Part shown: in pieces, positions 1 to 5,225 of the stretch
Position numbering within the stretch: position 1 is the stretch's first letter
Layout of the letters: each line of letters opens with the position of its first letter
Position numbers and translations under genes: made by a program
Origin: Candidatus Omnitrophota bacterium
GTDB taxonomy: Bacteria > Omnitrophota > Gorgyraeia > Pluralincolimonadales > Pluralincolimonadaceae
DNA length: 6,535 bases
Direction of reading: 5' to 3'
Assembly: GCA_028706795.1 (NCBI GenBank)
Contig: JAQTVK010000057.1
Location: 1 to 6,535 of the forward strand
Notes under the pieces: model-generated
The model's database searches: none
Told to the model about the DNA's origin: nothing
The model's input: the letters and a program-made list of their open reading frames with translations, nothing else

Positions 1-72
1 GTGGAAGGTCCTTATGTTCCAATCGACTACGCCTACCCAGTATATGCCTTTCTTTATCTCGACGGGTCTCAT
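1..72 (-). CDS. FprA-type flavodiiron protein (A-type flavoprotein), N-terminal fragment
   Basis: This is the 5' end of a gene that runs off the left edge; 24 codons are visible. Reading leftward from the ATG at 72-70, the peptide begins MRPVEIKKGIYWVGVVDWNI and continues RTFH. The pattern GIYWVG-x2-DW-x-(I/L)R-x-FH is the typical opening of FprA-like flavodiiron proteins, just before their metallo-beta-lactamase diiron domain. Family members are cytoplasmic FMN/diiron enzymes that reduce O2 to water or NO to N2O, usually with electrons from rubredoxin. The start is fixed by a GGAGG at 86-82, nine bases upstream, and by a gap of one base after the stop of the ferritin-like gene, so the two are surely co-transcribed. 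The call rests on a short stretch, and the catalytic residues lie outside the window. A flavorubredoxin (norV-like) version with extra C-terminal domains cannot be excluded. Confidence 0.8.
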   Translation of the reverse strand, partial: MRPVEIKKGIYWVGVVDWNIRTFH

Positions 73-73
73 T

Positions 74-601
74 TTAACCGGCCTCCATTACCCTTCCTTC
101 GCGTTTCACGAACCAGCTTGCCGAATCAGAAAGCATCGAGTAAGCTTCTTCGAGCAATTCATAGTGGTGCTCCTCTTCCTTCTTCAGCCTGTCGAAAAAA
201 AGCTTTGCAATGCGTATATTTGTCTCTTTCGATTGCTTGTCGTAATAATCGTAGCTCTTGGTCTCTTTTTCCATCGCTATCGTTATCGCCTCGAGGTTCG
301 ACGGGTCGGCCTTCAGTTTCTTCTTCTCCGAAGAGGAAAGAGGTTTGAAGACAAGGGCCAATTTCTTCTTCGCGTCGCGCGATATGATCCTTTCGAAATC
401 CGGCCAGTCCTTCTCCCCTTTCAGGCCGTGCGATATGACCTCGATGCGTTCGATATGGATAAGCTCCTGGTCGGCGAGTGAGACGAGCAATTTCTTTGCG
501 ACGGGGTTCTTGGCAGTCTTGGCTGACTTAAGGTAGAATTTGCGGCCGTCCTCTTCCATTTTTATCGCGGCCTGCAGTATCTTCAGGTCTTTCTTTGGCA
601 T
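74..601 (-). CDS. Rubrerythrin/ferritin-like diiron protein
   Basis: A 175-aa soluble protein predicted to fold as a four-helix ferritin-like bundle. Helix 1 carries KMEEDGRKFY (14-23), helix 2 DQELIHIER (44-52) with an E46-x2-H49 pair, helix 3 AMEKETKSYDYY (109-120), and helix 4 KKEEEHHYELLEE (140-152) with an E143-x2-H146 pair. E16/E17, E46, H49, E111/E113, E143 and H146 are the candidate diiron ligands. The C-terminus (SWFVKREGRVMEAG) is typical of stand-alone 'ferritin family' rubrerythrin relatives. There is no C-terminal rubredoxin CxxC domain, so electrons must come from another protein. Relatives reduce hydrogen peroxide or handle iron in anaerobes. An AAGGAG six bases before the ATG supports the start. 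The gene sits between a FixX-like ferredoxin (51-bp gap) and a flavodiiron protein (1-bp gap), which favours a peroxide/O2 defence role over iron storage. The substrate is inferred, not shown. Confidence 0.85.
   Translation of the reverse strand: MPKKDLKILQAAIKMEEDGRKFYLKSAKTAKNPVAKKLLVSLADQELIHIERIEVISHGLKGEKDWPDFERIISRDAKKKLALVFKPLSSSEKKKLKADPSNLEAITIAMEKETKSYDYYDKQSKETNIRIAKLFFDRLKKEEEHHYELLEEAYSMLSDSASWFVKREGRVMEAG
82..86 (-). promoter_or_regulatory. Shine-Dalgarno of the flavodiiron gene
   Basis: GGAGG on the minus strand lies inside the last codons of the ferritin-like gene, nine bases before the ATG at 72. It decides the start of the truncated flavodiiron gene and shows that it is translated from the same message as the gene before it. 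Confidence 0.7.
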
Positions 602-652
602 GACAGTCTCCTTTTGCGGGATTTTAAGGTTTTATTGCTGAAACAGTTTGGA

Positions 653-934
653 TCAACCGAGCCTGTAAAGGACTCCGAAACCGCCCTGTGGATAGTTCCA
701 ATCGACGTTCATGAACTCGTCGCAGATGACGCGGCATGTGCCGCATTCGAGGCAGCCGTCGACGTTGACTTCGGCTATGCCCTTATCGTTTATCTTCCAG
801 CAATCAGAAGGGCATCCTATCGAGCATTGCTTCCTGACACACTTAAGGCAGAGTTCCTTCTCCTTGACCTTTATATGGGGTTCCGGTCCGAGCTTGAACC
901 TGTTCACGAACAATTTATCTTCAATGCGCGTCAT
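653..934 (-). CDS. fixX: FixX-type ferredoxin-like protein
   Basis: A 93-aa iron-sulfur protein matching FixX over its whole length. It has the opening MTRIEDKL, a first cysteine group C29-x2-C32-x4-C37-x3-C41-P, the signature GCLECGTCRVICDE (60-73) with C61-x2-C64-x2-C67-x3-C71, and the family ending YPQGGFGVLYRLG (81-93). Eight well-placed cysteines could hold two [4Fe-4S] clusters; a further cysteine is C45. FixX normally partners the FixABC electron-bifurcating flavoprotein complex, passing electrons to or from the quinone-reductase-like FixC. Here no fixA, fixB or fixC precedes it: the upstream gene is a glucoamylase-like protein. Downstream lie a diiron protein and a flavodiiron protein, so this ferredoxin may feed them electrons (inference). 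The start has an AAGGA about seven bases upstream. The upstream gap holds a perfect inverted repeat and a possible promoter. Confidence 0.9.
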   Translation of the reverse strand: MTRIEDKLFVNRFKLGPEPHIKVKEKELCLKCVRKQCSIGCPSDCWKINDKGIAEVNVDGCLECGTCRVICDEFMNVDWNYPQGGFGVLYRLG

Positions 935-952
935 CTCTCTTCCTTTAATTTT

Positions 953-996
953 GGTGACAGCTCACTTAATTATTTGGAGATAAGTGAGCTGTCACC
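953..996. repeat. Perfect 16-bp inverted repeat (12-base loop) upstream of fixX
   Basis: The left arm 953-968 (GGTGACAGCTCACTTA) and right arm 981-996 (TAAGTGAGCTGTCACC) are exact reverse complements around a 12-base AT-rich spacer (969-980). Each arm also contains a smaller dyad, GTGA-N4-TCAC. No run of T follows on either strand, so it is not a standard intrinsic terminator. It lies between the stop of the glucoamylase-like gene (1012) and the fixX ribosome binding site. It could be a REP/MITE-like dispersed palindrome, an mRNA-stabilising 5' stem-loop, a weak terminator for the upstream gene, or a protein-binding operator. Confidence 0.9.
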
Positions 997-999
997 GTA

Positions 1000-1028
1000 A
1001 TTATCTCATAATCACTGCGGCTCTTCAA
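1000..1028 (-). promoter_or_regulatory. Possible extended -10 promoter for the fixX operon
   Basis: On the minus strand, TTGAAG (1028-1023) is followed after exactly 17 bases by GATAAT (1005-1000). A TG at 1008-1007 makes an extended -10 (TGA before GATAAT). The -35 lies inside the last codons of the upstream glucoamylase-like gene. Initiation about seven bases downstream would fall near 993, so the message would begin within the inverted repeat. This rests on motif match only. Confidence 0.4.
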
Positions 1029-2271
1029 GTCCTTTGTTGCGGATGTTGCAGAGTTCCATCCAGGACTTGACGCAGCTGTTCCGCATGAAATAATCCCATA
1101 CCAGGCCAGTCCTGTAGTCCTCGAGCATGAGCACCGAGACGCCCTGGTCTATGCCGATGTAGATCCCGCTCCACCAGTTCTTGTCGAGGTTAAAGCCTGC
1201 CTTGAACCCGTACCTGCCGTAAACCTTATCGCCGTATTTTCCGTACAAGGACTTGACCGACCCGATCGCTATATCCGGTACCAGCGGTATCGAGGCGACC
1301 ATGCCGTAAGGGTTTATCGTGCCGTCGTGGACGAGATGTTCGGCCGGCATCGCGCCGTACCCCACATACCCTCCCGGCCCGTCGCCTGCGGTGAGGCCCC
1401 AGCCGTTCTCGCCGTATCCCTTATATTTCTTCGAATTGTCCATGCAAAATTTCCTGTTCGCCAATGCCGCCTCTATCGAATTCTGCCAGTGGTTGAACCC
1501 GCCGTCATCGATATTCCGGAAATCGACCCATGCATGCGAGAACTGGTAGGTAAAAAGGCTCCCGAAAAACGAATAGATGACCCTATGCCCGCCGTATTCG
1601 CCCCTGGGGCGCCTCCATTTCCTCCACGATTCCGGCGGTATGGGATAGGTGGGCGAACCTATGGCGAGGATATACGCGATGAGCCCTTCGTTGTACCAGT
1701 CCCAATACGCACCGAGGAAACCGTTCTTCGGGTCCCAGCCCATGCACATCATCTGCTTCTGGTTCATCATCCACTGCCAGTCTGTGCGGTAATAGAGGTA
1801 ATTCGCGAGGCGTTCGAGCTCCGTCCCCTTGAAGTATTGCGCCGCGAACAGGGCCCCGGCAAGGAAGAGCGCCGTATCGATAGATGAGACTTCGGAATTC
1901 CACATCCGCTGGCCTGTCTTCCTGTCGACGAAATGATAATAGAACCCGTGTTCGCTCTTTAACGTATTCTTGAAAGTCCTGAGCGTCCTGAACGCACGCT
2001 TATAGGCCTCGTCGTATGTTATCCAGCCCCTGCTCTGACCGATGCAGATAGCGGCAAGCCCGAATCCCGTAGCGGCGATGCTGCACGGCGCGCCGGGCTT
2101 GGAATTATCGGCGATAAGGCCGGTCTCGGGATCGGCCATCTCCCAGAAATACAGGAACGTGTCGTGCTCGACTTTGTCTAGGAATTTCTCGTCGGCTTTC
2201 GAGAGCGGCAGCGCGGCCGCCGTAGATGTAAAAACAGCGAATGCGAGGAACACGGCAATGGTCTTCTTCAT
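1012..2271 (-). CDS. Exported glucoamylase-like glycoside hydrolase (PF10091/COG5368, GH144-like)
   Basis: A 419-aa protein with an N-terminal signal peptide (MKK, hydrophobic stretch 5-19, likely cleavage after AAA at 18-20), so it should act in the periplasm or outside the cell. The rest is the all-alpha 'glycoamylase-like' domain. Visible family motifs, in order: HGFYYHF (108-114), SEVSSIDTAL (126-135), WYNEG (192-196), QFSHAWVDFRN (243-253), WGLTAGDGPGGY (291-302), HDGTINPYG (315-323), then YGRYGF and the GIDQG...YRTGLVWDYFM block near the end. The family includes GH144 endo-beta-1,2-glucanases and the C-terminal part of cyclic beta-1,2-glucan synthases, so beta-1,2-glucan breakdown is a better guess than starch hydrolysis, but the substrate cannot be read here. 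Acidic residues in 127-132 and E195 are candidate catalytic residues (inference). No Shine-Dalgarno is seen, and a consensus -10 lies so close that the transcript may be leaderless. It is transcribed divergently from comF. Confidence 0.85.
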   Translation of the reverse strand: MKKTIAVFLAFAVFTSTAAALPLSKADEKFLDKVEHDTFLYFWEMADPETGLIADNSKPGAPCSIAATGFGLAAICIGQSRGWITYDEAYKRAFRTLRTFKNTLKSEHGFYYHFVDRKTGQRMWNSEVSSIDTALFLAGALFAAQYFKGTELERLANYLYYRTDWQWMMNQKQMMCMGWDPKNGFLGAYWDWYNEGLIAYILAIGSPTYPIPPESWRKWRRPRGEYGGHRVIYSFFGSLFTYQFSHAWVDFRNIDDGGFNHWQNSIEAALANRKFCMDNSKKYKGYGENGWGLTAGDGPGGYVGYGAMPAEHLVHDGTINPYGMVASIPLVPDIAIGSVKSLYGKYGDKVYGRYGFKAGFNLDKNWWSGIYIGIDQGVSVLMLEDYRTGLVWDYFMRNSCVKSWMELCNIRNKGLEEPQ

Positions 2272-2278
2272 TGGTTTA

Positions 2279-2307
2279 ATTATATCATATCGCCGGCAAA
2301 TTTACAG
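2279..2307 (-). promoter_or_regulatory. Extended -10 promoter of the glucoamylase-like gene (leaderless transcript predicted)
   Basis: On the minus strand a perfect TATAAT (2284-2279) is preceded by TGA (2287-2285), giving the extended -10 TGnTATAAT. The -35 at a 17-base spacing (2307-2302, CTGTAA) is weak, as extended -10 promoters allow. The predicted start of transcription is about 2272-2271, which is the start codon itself. Confidence 0.6.
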
Positions 2308-2313
2308 TCGCAG

Positions 2314-2342
2314 TTGACACCCCGCCGCTATTGTGCTATTTT
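2314..2342 (+). promoter_or_regulatory. Sigma70-type promoter of comF-lptF/G operon (leaderless transcript predicted)
   Basis: A perfect -35 TTGACA (2314-2319) is separated by exactly 17 bases from TATTTT (2337-2342), which matches the -10 consensus at four of six positions. Transcription would begin about seven bases further on, at about 2349-2350, and the comF ATG is 2350-2352. There is no Shine-Dalgarno, and an in-frame TAG at 2344-2346 rules out an upstream start. Confidence 0.6.
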
Positions 2343-2349
2343 ATAGCCA

Positions 2350-3045
2350 ATGTTAAAGACGATTTTGTCATCGACAAGTGATTTCTGCTTGACGTTCCTG
2401 AACCTGCTTTACCCGCAGGACTGCCTGGTCTGCAGCGGCAGGGCGCACGAGTTAAAGCCCACTCCGCTTTGCGAACCGTGCAACGACAGGATAATGGCCT
2501 TCGTCGGCTCGCCCCACTGGGCCACCGCCGAAAGGGAGCTGGCTTTCGACGCGGCCTACCACGTAGCCTCCTACGAGGATATCGTCAAGAGATGCATCTG
2601 CCTCTTCAAATACGAAGGCAAGACCCGCCTCTCGAAGGTCCTCGGCTCTGTTATGGTCGAATACGCGGCCAGGAACCTGAATTTCGGCTCCATAGACATG
2701 ATAGTGCCTGTGCCCCTGCATCCTGTCAAGTTACGCGAGAGGCAATTCAACCAGTCCGAGCTGATAGCCGAGCACCTCGCGAAAAAATTCAACAAAAAGA
2801 TAGAGAAGGACTGGTTGAAGAGGATCAGGTATACCTCCCCGCAGGCCGGCCTTTCCAGGGAACAGCGCCTCAGGAACATCAAGGGCGCCTTCCTCGTGAA
2901 AAGGGACGCGGGTTTCACCGGCAGATCCATCCTCCTCGTCGATGACGTCATGACGACCGGAGCTACCCTCCATGAATGCGCCAAGACCATAAAAGCCGCC
3001 GGCGCCAAAAAGGTGCTTGCCTATACCCTGGCGTGCGGGAACTAA
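2350..3045 (+). CDS. comF: ComF family protein (phosphoribosyltransferase fold)
   Basis: A 231-aa cytoplasmic protein of the ComF/GntX family. The N-terminus has a zinc-ribbon-like set C25-x2-C28 and C41-x2-C44 in the usual context LYPQDCLVC...LCEPCNDR. The middle has LFKYEGKTRLSKVLGS and the IVPVPLHPVKLRERQFNQS segment. The C-terminus has the type I phosphoribosyltransferase PRPP loop VDDVMTTGAT (197-206). In Bacillus and Haemophilus, members aid uptake of transforming DNA, with no defined enzymatic reaction; in many bacteria the role is unknown. The length is normal. The ATG is the first possible start because TAG at 2344-2346 blocks the frame two codons upstream. It is the first gene of the operon: its TAA is followed directly by the ATG of the next gene, suggesting translational coupling. 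No other competence gene is in view, so a role in DNA uptake should not be assumed. Confidence 0.9.
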   Translation: MLKTILSSTSDFCLTFLNLLYPQDCLVCSGRAHELKPTPLCEPCNDRIMAFVGSPHWATAERELAFDAAYHVASYEDIVKRCICLFKYEGKTRLSKVLGSVMVEYAARNLNFGSIDMIVPVPLHPVKLRERQFNQSELIAEHLAKKFNKKIEKDWLKRIRYTSPQAGLSREQRLRNIKGAFLVKRDAGFTGRSILLVDDVMTTGATLHECAKTIKAAGAKKVLAYTLACGN

Positions 3046-4137
3046 ATGAAGATAATAAGAAGATACATATTAAAAGAGATCATCGGCCCTTTCCTGGCTG
3101 CCTTCATAGTCTTAAGCTTCTTCTTCGTGGTCTTCAACATAATAAAATTGGCCGACATGATCATAAACAAGGGCGTAAACATTTTTTCGGTCATGCAGCT
3201 CCTGCTCTACATGCTGCCGTCGGTCTCCACATGGACTACGCCCATCTCGATCCTGGTAGCTACCCTCCTCGCCTTCGGCAGGCTCTCGGCGGATAACGAG
3301 ATAACCGCGATGCGGGCGAGCGGCATAAGCCTCTACCGCCTGGTATTCCCCCTGGTAATACTCGGCCTGGTGATAAGCCTCATATCTTACGAATTCAACG
3401 ACTGGGTCATCCCCTCCCTCCGTTACAAGATGAGGAAGCTGACCGCCCAGATTGGCACCAAAAACCCGGCCGCATACCTGGACGCCGGCACTTTTATCAA
3501 GGACTTCAAGGGTTATATCGTCTTCATTTACGGCATCGATAAGAACAAGCTCACCAACATAAGGATATACCAGCCCCAGGAAGGCAAGCCGACCAGGACA
3601 ATAATCGCCCAGAAAGGCGAGATCGATTATATCGAATCGAAGGACGCGGTCCGGTTGAAGCTGATAAACGGGACGGTCGACGAGCCGAACCCCAAAGACC
3701 CGAACAACTTTTATAAGCTCAATTTTAAGACGTATTATATGACCCTCGACCTTAACCAGGCCCGGAACCTGAACGTGGCGAAGAAAAAGGTCGATATGTC
3801 GATAGATGAGCTTAACCAGGAAATAAAAAAACTCGGCGCCGACTCGGTGGACACCACTCCCCTGCGCATCGAGATCCATAAGAAGATATGCTACTCCTTC
3901 GCCTCCCTTATCTTTATCCTAATAGGCGTGCCGCTCGGGCTTTTGGCGCGGCGCGGGGAAAAATTGATAGGTTTCGCTTTAAGCTTGGGAGTGATCCTGA
4001 TCTATTATACCCTGCTCATCTTCGGGGAAGTCCTGGCTAAAAAGGGCCTGGTCTTCCCGGGCCTGGGCATATGGCTCCCGAATATCATATTCGGCGCTAT
4101 CGGCCCGGCGCTTATCTTCTGGATGGCCGAACAATGA
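3046..4137 (+). CDS. LptF/LptG family permease (probably LptF by gene order)
   Basis: A 363-aa inner-membrane protein of the YjgP/YjgQ family, part of the LptB2FG ABC transporter that pulls lipopolysaccharide from the inner membrane and passes it to LptC/LptA. Predicted layout: three N-terminal membrane segments (about 15-36, 49-77, 98-117), a soluble periplasmic beta-jellyroll-like region (about 118-270), and three C-terminal segments (about 276-298, 303-326, 334-358). The block GRLSADNEITAMRASGIS (78-95) is the hallmark coupling region that faces the LptB ATPase. The start immediately follows the comF stop (TAAATG), with only a weak upstream GGGA, so translation probably depends on coupling. 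It overlaps the second permease as ATGA. The two paralogues are hard to tell apart; LptF is preferred only because it usually comes first. Confidence 0.9.
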   Translation: MKIIRRYILKEIIGPFLAAFIVLSFFFVVFNIIKLADMIINKGVNIFSVMQLLLYMLPSVSTWTTPISILVATLLAFGRLSADNEITAMRASGISLYRLVFPLVILGLVISLISYEFNDWVIPSLRYKMRKLTAQIGTKNPAAYLDAGTFIKDFKGYIVFIYGIDKNKLTNIRIYQPQEGKPTRTIIAQKGEIDYIESKDAVRLKLINGTVDEPNPKDPNNFYKLNFKTYYMTLDLNQARNLNVAKKKVDMSIDELNQEIKKLGADSVDTTPLRIEIHKKICYSFASLIFILIGVPLGLLARRGEKLIGFALSLGVILIYYTLLIFGEVLAKKGLVFPGLGIWLPNIIFGAIGPALIFWMAEQ

Positions 4138-5225
4138 AAATAGTAGACAAGTATATAACCGCGGGATTCATCTGGCCCTTTTTGTATTGCCTCATCGTCT
4201 TCGTCTTCCTCTATATGGTCTCGGATGTCCTGAGCCGCATCGATACGCTGGTAAAACAGGACATCCCTTTCGAGGTGCTAAAAAGCTATTACTTCTCATC
4301 CTTCCCGATGGTAATAGTCCAGACGGCGCCGTTCGCGATGCTGCTCGCTACGGTCTTCCTTTTGGGCAATCTTAACCGGCATAATGAGATAATCGCGTTG
4401 AGGGCAAGCGGCGTCAGCACCTTGCGCATAATCTCCCCGCTCCTGATCATAGGGCTGGCCATAAGCCTCGGCGTATTCCTCATCAACGACAGGTTCGTCC
4501 CGCAGGCGTCCGTCACCATGAAAATGGTGGACGACCTATACTTCAGGAAATACAAGTGGGAGAGGAACCAGCAGATCGAGAACGTCACGATATTCGGGAA
4601 GGACGGCAGGCTTTTTTACGCGAGGACATACGATATCAAGAACAAAGTCCTGCATGATATCGTCCTCCTCGAACACGACAAGAACCAGGTCCTGAAACGC
4701 AAGGTCACGGCCCAACGCATGGAATGGACGGGTAGCAAATGGAGGTTCATCGCCTGCGACGTCTTCAGGTTCGACAAGGAAGGCAACGTCCTCGGGAAAC
4801 CCGCAATCTTCAGGACGCCGAAGATAATACAATTCAACCAAAAGCCCGAAGACCTCCTGAAGGAACAGACCCAGCCCGAATTCATGAATTACGGCCAACT
4901 CAGGGAATATGTGCGCATCCTGGACCTGGAGAGCAAGTCTACGGCAAGAAAACTCCTCGTGGATATGTACTATAAGCTTTCGGTGCCTTTCACCGGCCTT
5001 GTCATCATGCTCATAGGCATACCATTCATATTGAAGAGGACCAAGACAAAAGCGATAGGAAGCGCGGGAATAGCGTTGGCGATATCGATCATTTACTACG
5101 TGGTGAACGCGATGTTCCTCGCGCTCGGCAAGGGCGGGATCATTCCACCTGTTATCGCCGCTTGGGCCGCGAACGTCTTATTCGCGGCCTTCGGCATCTA
5201 TCTTATCGGGAAATTACGGGTCTAG
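4134..5225 (+). CDS. LptF/LptG family permease (probably LptG by gene order)
   Basis: The second 363-aa YjgP/YjgQ-family permease, expected to pair with the preceding one in the LPS-exporting ABC transporter. Membrane segments lie at about 13-33, 57-78, 97-118 and, after a periplasmic domain of about 150 residues, about 275-297, 302-326 and 333-358. NEIIALRASGVS (84-95) is the conserved coupling block. The longer open frame starting at 4071 is rejected: the ATG at 4134 overlaps the previous stop as ATGA and gives MKIVDKYI, matching MKIIRRYI of the partner gene. In addition, P15, P58, P66, G78, N84-E85-I86 and R90-A91-S92-G93 fall at identical positions in both proteins. The stop (5223-5225) is interlocked with that of the converging aldolase gene. 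The assignment as LptG rather than LptF rests on order alone. The gene for the ATPase LptB is not in the window. Confidence 0.9.
   Translation: MKIVDKYITAGFIWPFLYCLIVFVFLYMVSDVLSRIDTLVKQDIPFEVLKSYYFSSFPMVIVQTAPFAMLLATVFLLGNLNRHNEIIALRASGVSTLRIISPLLIIGLAISLGVFLINDRFVPQASVTMKMVDDLYFRKYKWERNQQIENVTIFGKDGRLFYARTYDIKNKVLHDIVLLEHDKNQVLKRKVTAQRMEWTGSKWRFIACDVFRFDKEGNVLGKPAIFRTPKIIQFNQKPEDLLKEQTQPEFMNYGQLREYVRILDLESKSTARKLLVDMYYKLSVPFTGLVIMLIGIPFILKRTKTKAIGSAGIALAISIIYYVVNAMFLALGKGGIIPPVIAAWAANVLFAAFGIYLIGKLRV

Noticed and set aside
1..481. Plus-strand open frames across the left end (1-348 and 14-481).
   Set aside because: They lie opposite the flavodiiron start and the ferritin-like gene, both supported by family motifs and ribosome sites; their products show no known pattern.
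16..706. A 12-base direct repeat GTTCCAATCGAC at 16-27 and 695-706.
   Set aside because: Both copies encode Val-Asp-Trp-Asn within unrelated conserved contexts (FprA and FixX); chance codon agreement is the simpler explanation.
953..996. Inverted repeat read as a rho-independent terminator of the glucoamylase-like gene.
   Set aside because: No T-tract follows the stem on the minus strand (the bases after it read CAAAATTAAAGG), so it is recorded as a repeat or regulatory palindrome; weak terminator activity cannot be excluded.
1327..1887. A 186-codon plus-strand frame opposite the glucoamylase-like gene.
   Set aside because: Its product is rich in Pro, Arg and Ala with no domain pattern, and it lies wholly within a conserved gene on the other strand.
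3112..3879. A 255-codon open frame on the minus strand, antisense to the first permease gene.
   Set aside because: It is a composition shadow: the plus strand encodes a well-conserved LptF/LptG protein throughout, and the antisense product has no recognisable motif.
4071..4133. A 21-codon N-terminal extension of the second permease.
   Set aside because: It would overlap the first permease by 67 bases and adds a charged, non-homologous peptide. The ATG at 4134 gives the family N-terminus and an ATGA overlap.
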